Source: an uncultured Shinella sp. | GTDB lineage: Bacteria; Pseudomonadota; Alphaproteobacteria; Rhizobiales; Rhizobiaceae | Length of the DNA stretch: 62,692 nucleotides | Direction of reading: 5' to 3' | Assembly: GCF_946479415.1 (NCBI RefSeq) | Contig: NZ_CAMLFY010000014.1 | Span: 1-62,692, forward strand | In this document: positions 42,520 through 51,250 of the stretch, in pieces | Layout: the number at the start of each line of letters is the position of its first letter | Numbering within the stretch: position 1 is the stretch's first letter | Translations under genes and position numbers: made by a program | The notes under the pieces: generated by a model | Told to the model about the DNA's origin: nothing | Seen by the model: the letters and a program-made list of their open reading frames with translations, nothing else | Database searches by the model: none

Positions 42520-43527
42520 TCAGGCCGCGAACGCGTCCGTCACCCTGATATCGCCGACATGGATGCCGTTCCAGTTCTTCATGGAGCGGTTGGCCTGGGC
42601 CATCAGGGCGGCGTGGATGTCGGGCTCTTCCGTGAAGAAACGGGCAAGCGTGGCGGCGACCATGCTTTCGGCGGCGCGGGTCGTGCCGTCTTCGCATTTC
42701 AGCGCGATGGCGAGGCCCTTTTCCGGGATGGCGGCGCAGAAGACGCCTTCGGCGCCGGTCTTGGCAAAGATGCGGCCGGGGGCGGTTTCCATCAGGCGGG
42801 TGCAGGCGCGGCCCGTGCCGGCGACGAAGAAGGGTTCGGCCATGCAGGCCTCCATCAGGCGGCGCGAGGCTTTTGCGCGCTCGGCGCCGAGGCCGACGCC
42901 GGTCGCCATTTTGGCAAAGCCGTGGGCGAGGCCCTTCATCGGCACGGCATAGGTCGGGATCGAGCAACCATCGACGCCGCAATTGTCGACGGCGAGCGCC
43001 GCGCCCGTCAGGCTTTCCATGATACCGCGGATTTCGGCCTGCACGGGATGCTCGTAGCGCACATAGCCCTTGAGGTCCTTGCCGGTGTGGCAGGCGGCGC
43101 AGACGAAGCCGGCATGTTTGCCGGAGCAATTGTTGTGAAGGGCAGTCGGGCGGTCGAGCAGACGGGCCTGGCCGATCAGCACGGGCTGTTCGAAGGACCA
43201 ATGCGCGCCACATTCCAGCACGCTCTCATCGACGCCGGCAGCGGCGAGCATAGAGCCGGCCAGCCGTGCATGCGCCGCTTCGCCGTTGTGCGAGGAGCAG
43301 GCCAGCGCCAGTTCCTGGTTGCCGAAGGCGTGCGCATCAGCGGCACCGCTTTCGATCAGCGGCAGCGCCTGCATGGCCTTGCAGGCCGAACGCGGAAAGA
43401 CGCCGCCATCGATATCGCCCTGCGAAAACACCACTGAACCATCGCCGTCGACCACCACGACCATGCCGCGATGGCGGCTTTCGACGAGGTTGCCGCGCGT
43501 GACTTCGACAAGTACCGGATTTGCCAT
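42520..43527 (-). CDS. L-asparaginase (Rhizobium etli type, class 3)
   Basis: A 335-residue enzyme unlike the bacterial type I/II asparaginases. VFPRSACKAMQALPL contains the SxxK motif, and CSSHNGE, NNCSGKHAGF and CGVDGC carry the metal- and substrate-site Cys and His/Asn residues of the R. etli AnsA-like (ReAV-type) family. It hydrolyses L-asparagine to aspartate and ammonia. ATG 43527 is separated by 82 bp from the divergent DUF3750 gene. Confidence 0.85.
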   Translation of the reverse strand: MANPVLVEVTRGNLVESRHRGMVVVVDGDGSVVFSQGDIDGGVFPRSACKAMQALPLIESGAADAHAFGNQELALACSSHNGEAAHARLAGSMLAAAGVDESVLECGAHWSFEQPVLIGQARLLDRPTALHNNCSGKHAGFVCAACHTGKDLKGYVRYEHPVQAEIRGIMESLTGAALAVDNCGVDGCSIPTYAVPMKGLAHGFAKMATGVGLGAERAKASRRLMEACMAEPFFVAGTGRACTRLMETAPGRIFAKTGAEGVFCAAIPEKGLAIALKCEDGTTRAAESMVAATLARFFTEEPDIHAALMAQANRSMKNWNGIHVGDIRVTDAFAA

Positions 43528-43609
43528 GATCGTGCCCTCAAATTTCCGATTTCCGCTGCGGTATTATCCGAAATCGATCGAACTGCCCACTCGGTTTCGG
43601 AGCGTCCGC

Positions 43610-44347
43610 ATGAAATTGCTGAGGAACGTCCTTGTCCTCTTTCTCGTGATCTATCTGATGCCCGCATTGGGCGCCGCCGGCTACTGGTACATCAAGGACC
43701 GCCCGGCCAACTGGCGCGAGGCGAACTGGACGTCTGCCGGCATCCTGCCGGACGCGAAGAAGACGCCGCAGGCGACGATCCACATCTTCTCCGCCGCGAC
43801 GGGAGGCATGAAGGGCGCGGTGGCAAGCCATGCCTGGATCGTCACGAAAGAGGCGAATGCCGCAAGCTACAACCGCTACGACAAGGTCGGCTGGGGCACG
43901 CCGGTGCGCAAGAATGCCTATGCGCCTGATGCCTTCTGGTATTCCAACACGCCGCGCACCGTCGTCTCCGTGAGCGGCGAAGAGGCGGCGCGGCTGATCC
44001 CGAAAATCGAGAAGGCGATTGCCGCCTATCCCTATTCGACGCCCGGCGCCTACCGCATCTGGCCGGGGCCGAACTCCAACACCTTCGTCGCCCATGTGCT
44101 GCGCAGCGTGCCGGAGCTCGGCGTCGTGCTGCCCCCGGATGCCGTGGGGCGCGACTACCTGCCGGAGGGCAGGCTGTTTGCGGTCGATACGGATGGCAGG
44201 GACGTGCATGCGACGCTCTACGGCCTCATCGGCGTCTCCGCCGGTATGCGCAGCGGGCTGGAGCTGCACATCATGGGCCTCGTCGCCGGCATCGACGTGA
44301 TGCGGCCAGCGATCAAGATCCCGGCGATCGGGCGCATCGGGATTTAG
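43610..44347 (+). CDS. DUF3750 membrane-anchored protein
   Basis: A 245-residue protein with an N-terminal hydrophobic segment (KLLRNVLVLFLVIYLMPALGAAGYWYI) as membrane anchor or signal. The body, with FSAATGGMKGAVASHAWIVTKE, AYPYSTPGAYRIWPGPNSNTFVAHVLRSVPEL and GMRSGLELHIMGL, matches DUF3750. The conserved HAW and NSNTF suggest a peptidase- or transglutaminase-like fold. Function unknown. Confidence 0.8.
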   Translation: MKLLRNVLVLFLVIYLMPALGAAGYWYIKDRPANWREANWTSAGILPDAKKTPQATIHIFSAATGGMKGAVASHAWIVTKEANAASYNRYDKVGWGTPVRKNAYAPDAFWYSNTPRTVVSVSGEEAARLIPKIEKAIAAYPYSTPGAYRIWPGPNSNTFVAHVLRSVPELGVVLPPDAVGRDYLPEGRLFAVDTDGRDVHATLYGLIGVSAGMRSGLELHIMGLVAGIDVMRPAIKIPAIGRIGI

Positions 44348-44456
44348 CGACCGCTCGGCTAGGCTGGACATCGTAACATCACCAGCAGATCGTATAGCGC
44401 GAGAAAAATAAGGCTTGGCACGCACGCCCTGCCCTTAACGGAAGCGGAGAGCAGCT

Positions 44457-44882
44457 ATGGACGACGATAGAAAACAGTATGCAGCGGCCTGTCACTGCGG
44501 CACCGTCCGATTCCGCGTGCGGCTCACGGACGGATTCAACACGATTCGTCGCTGCTCCTGCTCCTATTGCCGTATGCGCGGCGCCGTCGCCGCCTCCGCC
44601 CAGCTGGCCGATATCGAATTCGAGCAGGGCGAAGACAATCTAACGCTCTATCAATTCAACACGGGCACGGCGAAGCACTACTTTTGCAAGACCTGCGGCA
44701 TCTATACCCACCACCAGCGCCGGTCCAATCCGAACCAGTTCGGCATCAACGTCGCTTGCATCGAGGGCATCAGCCCGTTCGACTTCGCGGCGGTGGCGGT
44801 CATGGACGGCGTCTCGCATCCCTCGGATTCCGGCTCCGGCCCAAGCATTGCCGGAATCCTTCGGTTTGAGCCGACGGCCTGA
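44457..44882 (+). CDS. GFA/CENP-V domain protein
   Basis: A 141-residue protein of the glutathione-dependent formaldehyde-activating enzyme fold: CHCGTVRFRV, CSCSYCRMRGAVA, then YFCKTCGIYTHHQR, giving three CxC/CxxC zinc-binding clusters. The family includes Gfa, which promotes formaldehyde-GSH adducts, and many proteins of unknown role. ATG 44457 has ggagag upstream. It is convergent with the sigma factor gene. Confidence 0.88.
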   Translation: MDDDRKQYAAACHCGTVRFRVRLTDGFNTIRRCSCSYCRMRGAVAASAQLADIEFEQGEDNLTLYQFNTGTAKHYFCKTCGIYTHHQRRSNPNQFGINVACIEGISPFDFAAVAVMDGVSHPSDSGSGPSIAGILRFEPTA

Positions 44883-44903
44883 GGCCGGAGCCGCCTTACG
44901 GCA

Positions 44904-45767
44904 TCACAAATACGCCACCTCGCAGGCCGCGATGCGCGCGGGGTCGGCGATGGAGTCGATCGCGATGATCTGGTCGCCCTCGACCTCCATGAGCACGACC
45001 ACCTTGAGTTGGCCGCCGAGAATGACGGCGAGGCCGAGCTGGCCGTCGATGAGGGCGAGCTTGGCCGCCGTCGCCTTGCCCTTGAAATTGGTCGCCACGG
45101 CCTGGGCGCCATGCATCTCCGCGAGCGAACCGAGCCGGACGGCATCCGCATCCGCGTGGAAGACGACATCGGGATCGAGCACGGCGAGCAGGCCGGAGAA
45201 ATCGCCGTCGCGCGAGGCGGCGAGGAAGGCGGCGACGACATTCTTGCGGCGGTCGTAATCGGCGGACGGCGTTTCCGGCAGGCCCTGCACGCGGCGGCGG
45301 GCGCGGCTCGCAAGCTGGCGGGCGGCGACCGGCGAGCGATCGACGATGCGGCCGATCTCCTCGAAGGGCACGTCGAACATGTCGTGCAGCACGAAGGCGA
45401 GGCGCTCGACGGGCGCGAGCCGCTCCAGCACGACCAGCAGTGCCAGGCCAACCGAGTCGGCAAGGGCCGCCTGCTCATCGGCGCCGGCTGCGGGGTCGGC
45501 GTGCTGAACTTCCCCCTCGTCGCTGTCGATCGGGTCTTCGCGGCGCTTCGTGCGGGCGCGCAGCATGTCGAGGCAGATCCGGCCGACGACGGTCGTCAGC
45601 CAGCCTGCCGGATTTTCGATGCCGTCGCCGGCCCGCTCCAGCCGGAGCCATGCCTCCTGCACGGCGTCATCCGCCTCCGCATGCGAGCCCAGCATGCGGA
45701 AGGCGACGCTGCGCAGACGGCCGCGCTCGGCCTCGAAACGCTCGGTCCAAAATTTTTTTTCGCTCAT
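44904..45767 (-). CDS. ECF41 sigma factor (SigJ-like) with C-terminal SnoaL domain
   Basis: A 287-residue ECF sigma factor. Sigma2: LRSVAFRMLGSHAEADDAVQEAWLRLERAG, and GWLTTVVGRICLDMLR. Sigma4: LERLAPVERLAFVLHDMFDVPFEEIGRIVDRSPVAARQLASRARRR. The extra ~110-residue SnoaL-like C-terminus (residues ~175-287) is the ECF41 hallmark and modulates activity in place of an anti-sigma factor. It should control the divergent carboxymuconolactone decarboxylase gene through the shared promoter. Confidence 0.9.
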   Translation of the reverse strand: MSEKKFWTERFEAERGRLRSVAFRMLGSHAEADDAVQEAWLRLERAGDGIENPAGWLTTVVGRICLDMLRARTKRREDPIDSDEGEVQHADPAAGADEQAALADSVGLALLVVLERLAPVERLAFVLHDMFDVPFEEIGRIVDRSPVAARQLASRARRRVQGLPETPSADYDRRKNVVAAFLAASRDGDFSGLLAVLDPDVVFHADADAVRLGSLAEMHGAQAVATNFKGKATAAKLALIDGQLGLAVILGGQLKVVVLMEVEGDQIIAIDSIADPARIAACEVAYL

Positions 45768-45768
45768 C

Positions 45769-45830
45769 GGTCACACTCCCTCGGTTCGTGGCGTCATGGC
45801 CATGACGAACGAAGCCGCACCGGTGTGACA
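45769..45830. promoter_or_regulatory. Divergent, interleaved ECF41 promoter pair
   Basis: On + GGTCACA (45769-45775), 16 nt, CGTC (45792-45795). On - TGTCACA (45830-45824), 16 nt, CGTC (45807-45804). Both fit the recalled ECF41 consensus TGTCACA/CGTC. The two -10 boxes form the palindrome CGTCATGGCCATGACG. The + unit would drive the decarboxylase gene, the - unit the sigma gene itself. Confidence 0.8.
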
Positions 45831-45874
45831 GGGCTCGCAACCGTCGAAGCGAAAACAGTGCAAGGAGCACCAAA

Positions 45875-46333
45875 ATGCAATCCCGTATGACCAATATCGT
45901 TACCGTCCTCCCCGAAGTCATGAAGGCCATGCAGGCGCTGCAGGGTGCGGCCCAGAAGACGGAGCTGCCGGAAAAGACCGCCCATCTCGTGCATCTGCGC
46001 GCCAGCCAGATCAATGGCTGCGGCTTCTGCGTCGATCTGCACCCGCGCATGATGAAGAAGGCCGGCGAGAGCGACCGCCGCATCCTCTCCGTCGCCGCCT
46101 GGCGCGAGGCGCCGTTCTATACGGATGCCGAGCGCGCGGCGCTGGCGCTGACAGAAGCGCTCACCCGCATCGCCGACCGCGAGGAGCCGGTTCCGGACAC
46201 GGTCTGGAACGAGGCCGCCCGCCACTATGACGAGAAGACGCTGGCCGCCCTCGTCGTGGAGATCGCGGCGATCAATGTCTGGAACCGCTTCAACGTGGCG
46301 ACCCGGCAGGTTGCCGGCGAGTGGAACCCGTAA
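45875..46333 (+). CDS. Carboxymuconolactone decarboxylase/AhpD family protein
   Basis: A 152-residue protein with the AhpD-like core: LPEKTAHLVHLRASQINGCGFCVDLHPRMMKKAGESDRRILSVAAWREAPFYTDAERAALALTEALT. The CGFC redox motif (CxxC) and the downstream His are those of the AhpD/CMD peroxidase-reductase family. It is the usual partner of ECF41 sigma factors and probably acts in redox defence. RBS caaggagca precedes the start; the promoter is the ECF41 site at 45769-45795. Confidence 0.88.
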   Translation: MQSRMTNIVTVLPEVMKAMQALQGAAQKTELPEKTAHLVHLRASQINGCGFCVDLHPRMMKKAGESDRRILSVAAWREAPFYTDAERAALALTEALTRIADREEPVPDTVWNEAARHYDEKTLAALVVEIAAINVWNRFNVATRQVAGEWNP

Positions 46334-46346
46334 GCCCTGCTTGTCT

Positions 46347-46388
46347 GCAGGCCGGCCCCGTCTTCCATCGGACACGGGGCCGGCCTGC
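46347..46388 (+). terminator. Long GC hairpin after the decarboxylase gene
   Basis: Perfect 15-bp stem (gcaggccggccccgt / acggggccggcctgc) with a 12-nt loop. No T run follows, so termination is likely but not certain. Confidence 0.6.
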
Positions 46389-46458
46389 GCCACGGCCGAG
46401 ATTGCCGTTTCAGCAAGGCCGTGCTTTCATACCCGCACCTCTTTCAAAGGCAGCAGCC

Positions 46459-46782
46459 ATGGCCGAGCAGGGTTCTCAATCCAGAGCAGCGATCACCCTT
46501 GCGGTTGTCTCCGGCTTGCTGATCGTCCGTTGCCTTTGGCGCGTGTTCACGCCCGGCACGGAATACGCCCTGCCGCCATGGCCGCTCGTCTATCTCATGG
46601 TCGATATCCTGATGATGATCTCGCTGTTCATCATCAAGCCGATGGTGCCGGCGGCCACTCCGGACTCCCCGGCGCTTGTCCGGCATGCCACGGCGCTGTT
46701 CATCGGCGGGATCGTCGCGACCGTCATCATGGTGCTGATCCGGGTCTCCAGCGATCGTGGCTGGTGGACAGGGCACCTGTAG
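46459..46782 (+). CDS. Small membrane protein, unknown function (107 aa)
   Basis: A 107-residue protein with three hydrophobic segments: AAITLAVVSGLLIVRCLW, LVYLMVDILMMISLFIIKPMV and HATALFIGGIVATVIMVLIRV. No signature residues. ATG 46459 has AAAGG 8 nt upstream. It lies between the decarboxylase gene and an MFS gene; no link is evident. Confidence 0.6.
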   Translation: MAEQGSQSRAAITLAVVSGLLIVRCLWRVFTPGTEYALPPWPLVYLMVDILMMISLFIIKPMVPAATPDSPALVRHATALFIGGIVATVIMVLIRVSSDRGWWTGHL

Positions 46783-46920
46783 GGACGGACCGTCCGGTTC
46801 CGCTCTCACGCGCCGCAACCTGCCCTCACGCAACATCCCGCTTCACACCCAAAAGTCACGGCTTGAACTGCCGTGTGCCCCATGCGAGGTCTTCGACCTC
46901 CAGTTCGCAAGGCCCCATCC

Positions 46921-48357
46921 ATGTCCGAAAGTGTCATCCCCTCGCAAGAAGCCGCGCCGCGGCTGTCCAGCCTGTTTCATCGCGGCACCCTGTTCGGGAC
47001 GCTGATGCTCGGCGGCGGGATCATGCTGCATGCGGTGGAGACCTATATTACCGCGACGCTGATGCCCTCGATCGTGCGCGATATCGGCGGTCTCGAACTC
47101 TTCGCCTGGGCGACGACGATCTATGTCGCAGCCTCGGTACTGGGCTCGACCTTCGTGGCCGTCAGGCCGGAAAGCGTGACGCTCAACCGCTGTTACGTCT
47201 TCGGCGCGGTGCTGTTCGGCCTCGGCAGCCTGGTCTGCGCCATCGCCCCCACCATGGAGATCGTGCTGGCGGGTCGGGCGATCCAGGGGCTGGGGGCCGG
47301 TTTCCTCGTGGCGCTCGGCTATGCCTTCATCCGCTATGTCTATCCCGAGGCGCTCTGGAGCACGGCTTCCACGCTCTATGCCGCCGTCTGGGGCATCGCG
47401 ACCTTCCTCGGGCCGACCATCGGCGGCATCTTCGCCGCCGGCAGCGCCTGGCGCGAGGCCTTCGCGCTGCTCGTGCCGCTGTCGGCCATCATGGCCTTCG
47501 TCGCGCCCCGGCTGTTGCCCTCGGGCGAAGGCGAGCGCGTGACGACGAAGACGCCCTTCGTGCAGATCGTGCTTCTGGTGACGGCCGTGCTGCTGCTCTC
47601 CTTCGCAAGCTCGGTGGATGCGCCGGCGCTGCGCGGCGTTCTCGCGGGTGCTGCCGTCATCGGCATCGTCGCCACCATCATCATCGAGCGCCATGCCGAG
47701 GCGCGGCTGCTGCCGGCCGGCACGATCAGCCTCGCCTCGCCGCTCGCCCGCGTCTATCTTATCATGCTGATGCTGCTGGTGACGATCTGCTCGGATGTCT
47801 ACATCCCTTATTTCCTGCAGGTCCTGCACGGCGTCACGCCGCTGATCTCGGGCTATCTCGTGGCGCTTCTGGCGCTCGGCTGGACGGCGGCGGCCTTCAT
47901 GACGGCAAGCCTCAAGGGTCGGCGTGCCAACCGCGTCATCCTCGTCGGCGGGGCGGTCGAAGCGGTGGCGACCGCGCTGCTCGTCTTCACGCTCGCCCGG
48001 CACAATACCGACAGCGGCCTTCTGCTGCTCGTACTCTCGACGGTCTTCACCTTCCTGATGGGTTTCGGCATCGGCATGGGCTGGGCGCATCTCGTGACCC
48101 ATGTGATGCGGCTTGCTCCATCAGGCGAGACGGACAAGGCATCGGCCGCCATCACCACCATGCAGGCGCTGGGTGCGGCTTTCGGTGCGGCACTCGCCGG
48201 CATCATCGTCAACTCCACCGGCCTTTTGCAGCCGGGCGGCATCGAGGGTGCGGTGACGGCCGCGCGCTGGCTTTATGCGCTGCTCGCGCTGCCGGCGGCC
48301 CTCGCCATCCTGCTCGCCATCGGCCTTCCGCATGACAAGGCCGTGCCTGCGCGTTGA
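46921..48357 (+). CDS. MFS transporter (DHA2-like)
   Basis: A 478-residue transporter with 12-14 predicted membrane helices. The MLHAVETYITATLMPSIVRDIGG start and the AGRAIQGLGAGFLVALGYAFIRYVYPEALWSTASTLYAAVWGIATFLGPTIGG block match the drug:H+ antiporter DHA2 family. VITKTP loops are unremarkable. Probable drug or metabolite exporter. ATG 46921. Confidence 0.85.
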   Translation: MSESVIPSQEAAPRLSSLFHRGTLFGTLMLGGGIMLHAVETYITATLMPSIVRDIGGLELFAWATTIYVAASVLGSTFVAVRPESVTLNRCYVFGAVLFGLGSLVCAIAPTMEIVLAGRAIQGLGAGFLVALGYAFIRYVYPEALWSTASTLYAAVWGIATFLGPTIGGIFAAGSAWREAFALLVPLSAIMAFVAPRLLPSGEGERVTTKTPFVQIVLLVTAVLLLSFASSVDAPALRGVLAGAAVIGIVATIIIERHAEARLLPAGTISLASPLARVYLIMLMLLVTICSDVYIPYFLQVLHGVTPLISGYLVALLALGWTAAAFMTASLKGRRANRVILVGGAVEAVATALLVFTLARHNTDSGLLLLVLSTVFTFLMGFGIGMGWAHLVTHVMRLAPSGETDKASAAITTMQALGAAFGAALAGIIVNSTGLLQPGGIEGAVTAARWLYALLALPAALAILLAIGLPHDKAVPAR

Positions 48358-48470
48358 GGATTTGTTAACGCCGTCAGGCGGTCGCGATTGCGGCACTGCC
48401 GCCTTCTGCCACAAAGGGCATGCATCTTCGGCACGAAGCCGGATGATTCTGCCCCGGAAAGGAAGAGCGG

Positions 48471-49445
48471 TTGCGGCTGAGCGACGGACATGGCTGGCTG
48501 AAAGAAAACGGCATGGCGCAGATCGATACGATCCTGCCGCTTGCCCTGCTGCGCGACCGGGCGACGACCGACCTCATTCTGTCCGGCCTCGATGCCTCCG
48601 GCGTCGCCTTCGCGCTGTTTTCGCCCGACGACGAGCTTGCCTATGGCTCGCTCGCCTTCCGCCAGCTCTTCGACGTGCAGCCCGGCGCGCGCACCTTCAC
48701 CGACATCATGCGCAATTGCCATGGCAAGTGCATCGGCCCGAAGATCAACATGCCGGTCGAAGACTTTCTCGACATGGCCTGCAAGAAGCGGCGCAGCAGC
48801 CCGCAACGCACCTTCGAGATCGATATCAGCGATGACCGCTGGTTCCTCGCCAACGAGACGCTGCTGCCGGGCGGCTGGCTGTGGCATGTCTTTACCGACA
48901 TCACCATGCTGAAATCCAACGAGCGCGTGCTGCAGCTTGCCCGCGACGCCGCCCAGTTGGCTGCCGATACCGACCCGTTGACGAACCTCTTCAACCGCCG
49001 CGCGGCCATGGAGCGGCTGGAGACGGAAATGCAGGTGGCGTTCCGCGACAGTGCGGCCCTATCGCTTGTCCTGATCGACCTCGACAATTTCAAGCGCATC
49101 AACGATTGCTACGGCCATGCCAACGGCGACCGCGTGCTGAAGCACTTTGCCGCCGCCGGCCGGCAGCAATTGCGCGGCGGCGATATTTTCGCGCGCATCG
49201 GCGGGGAGGAGTTTCTCGTGCTGATGCCGGGCACCGGCATCCGGCAGGCGATCGACGCCATCGAGCGGCTGCGCGGCCATATGGCGCGGGCGGAAAACCG
49301 CGCCGACATCTGTTGCGCCTACACCATGTCGGCCGGCATTGCGGAATTCTGCGGCACGGCGGCGGAAGACCTCTTCGAGCGCGCCGACCGCGCGCTCTAC
49401 CGCGCCAAACATCTCGGCCGCGACCGCATCACCTGCGCTGAATAA
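48471..49445 (+). CDS. Diguanylate cyclase with N-terminal PAS-like domain
   Basis: A 324-residue protein. N-terminal PAS-like domain (~20-150: LSGLDASGVAFALFSPDDELAYGSLAFRQLFDV). GGDEF domain: DPLTNLFNRRAAMERLETEM, LIDLDNFKRINDCYGHANGDRVLKHFA, RIGGEEFLVL intact (GGEEF), and a C-terminal DRALYRAKHLGRDRI. So it is probably an active cyclase making c-di-GMP. I start at TTG 48471 because aaggaagag lies 7 nt upstream; ATG 48513 is the alternative. Confidence 0.85.
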   Translation: MRLSDGHGWLKENGMAQIDTILPLALLRDRATTDLILSGLDASGVAFALFSPDDELAYGSLAFRQLFDVQPGARTFTDIMRNCHGKCIGPKINMPVEDFLDMACKKRRSSPQRTFEIDISDDRWFLANETLLPGGWLWHVFTDITMLKSNERVLQLARDAAQLAADTDPLTNLFNRRAAMERLETEMQVAFRDSAALSLVLIDLDNFKRINDCYGHANGDRVLKHFAAAGRQQLRGGDIFARIGGEEFLVLMPGTGIRQAIDAIERLRGHMARAENRADICCAYTMSAGIAEFCGTAAEDLFERADRALYRAKHLGRDRITCAE

Positions 49446-49507
49446 ACCATTCCGTTTCACGCAATTGCGGACGCAAAACCGCTGCACACTTTTGCTGGAA
49501 TTGCTTG

Positions 49508-50509
49508 TCAGTCGAAGGTCAGCACGATTTTGCCGATGTGATCGCCATGCTCCATCATGCGATGGCCGGCGGCGGCCTCGCCGAAGGGCAGGACCGCGTG
49601 GATGACCGGGGCGATGCGCCCCTCCTCCAGAAGCGGCCAGACCTTTTCCAGCAAGGCATCGCGGATCGCCTGCTTTTCCGCGACGGTGCGCGGACGCATA
49701 GCCGAGCCCATCAGGCGCAGGCGCTTTTGCAGGATGGGCGCGAGGCTGACCTTTTCGGCGAAGGTGCCGCCAAGGAAGGCGATGATCGAAAGCCGTCCGT
49801 CGCGGGCGAGCGACTTCAGGTTCCGTTCGAAATAGGCGGCACCGATCATGTCGAGGATGACGTCGACGCCCGCCTTGTTCGTCTCTTCGGCGATGACGGC
49901 GCAGAAATCCTCGCTGCGATAGTTGATGGCGCGGCTGGCGCCGAGATCGAGGCAGGCCTCGCATTTGTCCGCCGTGCCGGCGGTGGTGAAGACGCGCGAG
50001 CCCAGCGCAGCGGCAAGCTGGATCGCCGTCGTGCCGATACCGCTCGATCCGCCATGGATGAGCACGCTTTCGCCGGGCTTCAGGTCCGCCATCATGAAGA
50101 GGTTCGCCCAGACGGTGAAGAAGGTTTCCGGCAGCGCCGCCGCCTTCACGGCATCATAGTCCTTCGGGAAGGGCAGCGCCTGGGTGGCCGGCACCGTGCA
50201 ATATTGCGCATAGCCGCCGCCATTGGCCAGCGCGCAGACCCGGTCGCCGATATGATAGCCGGTGACATCCTCGCCGATCGCGACCACCTCGCCCGCGATC
50301 TCCAGGCCGAGGATCGGGCTTGCATCGGGCGGTGGCGGATAATCGCCCTTGCGCTGGAGCACGTCCGGCCGGTTGATGCCGGCCGCCTGGACGCGCACGA
50401 GGATTTCCCCGCTGCGCGGCTGCGGCGTTCGGCCCTCGGTCAGCACCAGCACATCCGGGCCGCCATGTTCGCTGAGCGCGATATAGGACATGGTTGATGG
50501 AACCGGCAT
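49508..50509 (-). CDS. NAD(P)H quinone oxidoreductase (PIG3 type)
   Basis: A 333-residue MDR protein of the TIGR02824 (PIG3-like) group, without zinc ligands. N-terminal [58 protein letters not shown], Rossmann motif [20 protein letters not shown]-terminal [34 protein letters not shown]. It reduces quinones with NADPH. Ribosome-binding site GGAGGA precedes ATG 50509. Confidence 0.9.
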   Translation of the reverse strand: MPVPSTMSYIALSEHGGPDVLVLTEGRTPQPRSGEILVRVQAAGINRPDVLQRKGDYPPPPDASPILGLEIAGEVVAIGEDVTGYHIGDRVCALANGGGYAQYCTVPATQALPFPKDYDAVKAAALPETFFTVWANLFMMADLKPGESVLIHGGSSGIGTTAIQLAAALGSRVFTTAGTADKCEACLDLGASRAINYRSEDFCAVIAEETNKAGVDVILDMIGAAYFERNLKSLARDGRLSIIAFLGGTFAEKVSLAPILQKRLRLMGSAMRPRTVAEKQAIRDALLEKVWPLLEEGRIAPVIHAVLPFGEAAAGHRMMEHGDHIGKIVLTFD

Positions 50510-50832
50510 GGAAAGATCCTCCCCGCATGTTTGCGATGCGCATCGTCTCTGATGATTCTAGCCCAAAGTCCGAATCTTTTGAATCGCTTGAGCTCGATTG
50601 CTGCGACATCACGTGGCGCTTGAACATCGCCAAGTTTCAGCCGCAAAGCCCTGAAATTCCGGCCATTTCGCGACACCAAAAATTAAATCTTGTTAATTTG
50701 AAAACGGATTTTTCCGGGCCTAGCTTTTTCTCCGAAGCCGGGGAGCGCCGGCAGCCCTTCCCTTAACGGCTGCGACGCGACGCCTCCTCGACGGCTTCTC
50801 AGCCCCGCCCGGGGCCATTATGGACGACACAG
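50510..50832. other. Intergenic region upstream of DUF1344 gene
   Basis: About 320 bp without a supported gene. An AT-rich stretch (50665-50725) must include promoters for the quinone reductase (minus) and the DUF1344 gene (plus). No convincing operator was found. Confidence 0.4.
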
Positions 50833-51090
50833 ATGCGTGTTCTTCTTTCCAATCTCGCCATCGTTTCCATTCTCGCCACCCCCGGTCTTGCCCTCGCCGC
50901 CAAGTCGGCGACCGGTACGGTCAAGGAGTACAACAAGGCGTCGATGTCTCTGACGCTTGCCGATGGCACCGTCTACCATCTTCCCAAGGGGTTTCACGAC
51001 CCTGGACTGAAGGCCGGCGAGAAGGTGGCCATCTCCTTCGACATGTCCGGCAAGAACCACGAAGCGAGGACCGTAAAGATCCTTCGCTGA
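50833..51090 (+). CDS. DUF1344 exported protein
   Basis: An 85-residue protein with signal peptide (RVLLSNLAIVSILATPGLALA). The remainder, KSATGTVKEYNKASMSLTLADGTVYHLPKGFHDPGLKAGEKVAISFDMSGKN, matches DUF1344, a small beta-rich periplasmic domain of unknown function typical of Rhizobiales. The start has only a weak upstream GGAC. Confidence 0.85.
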   Translation: MRVLLSNLAIVSILATPGLALAAKSATGTVKEYNKASMSLTLADGTVYHLPKGFHDPGLKAGEKVAISFDMSGKNHEARTVKILR

Positions 51091-51098
51091 CGTGGCAC

Positions 51099-51181
51099 GG
51101 GGCGGGTTCCAAAGGACCCGCCCCAGAGCTTCCGGCACAGGAAGCTCTGGAGCATTTCCAGCCGAAGCGAGATCGCTTCGG
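51099..51181 (+). terminator. Three consecutive hairpins after DUF1344 gene
   Basis: Hairpin 1 (51099-51124) ggggcggg-ttcc/ggacccgcccc; hairpin 2 (51123-51150) perfect 11-bp stem ccagagcttcc/ggaagctctgg; hairpin 3 (51162-51181) perfect 9-bp stem ccgaagcga/tcgcttcgg. No clear U tract; the first probably ends the DUF1344 mRNA. Hairpin 3 is within a family of repeats starting gagcatttcc. Confidence 0.55.
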
Positions 51182-51210
51182 TGTCGGATAATGCGGCAAA
51201 AACAAAACCT

Positions 51211-51250
51211 AGAGCATTTCCGGTGAATTAGAGTTCACCGGCAATGCTCT
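51211..51250. repeat. Intergenic repeat hairpin ending inside the EAL gene
   Basis: agagcatttccggtgaa (51211-51227) pairs with ttcaccggcaatgctct (51234-51250), 16 of 17 bases. The loop ttagag holds the stop codon of the EAL-GGDEF gene. It belongs to the agagcatttcc family widespread in Rhizobiaceae, also seen at 51150-51201. Confidence 0.65.

Noticed and set aside
45824..45845. Plus-strand promoter TGTGACA...CGTC reading into the decarboxylase gene
   Set aside because: The spacer is only 11 nt; TGTGACA is instead the reverse complement of the minus-strand -35 TGTCACA, with the correct 16-nt spacer.
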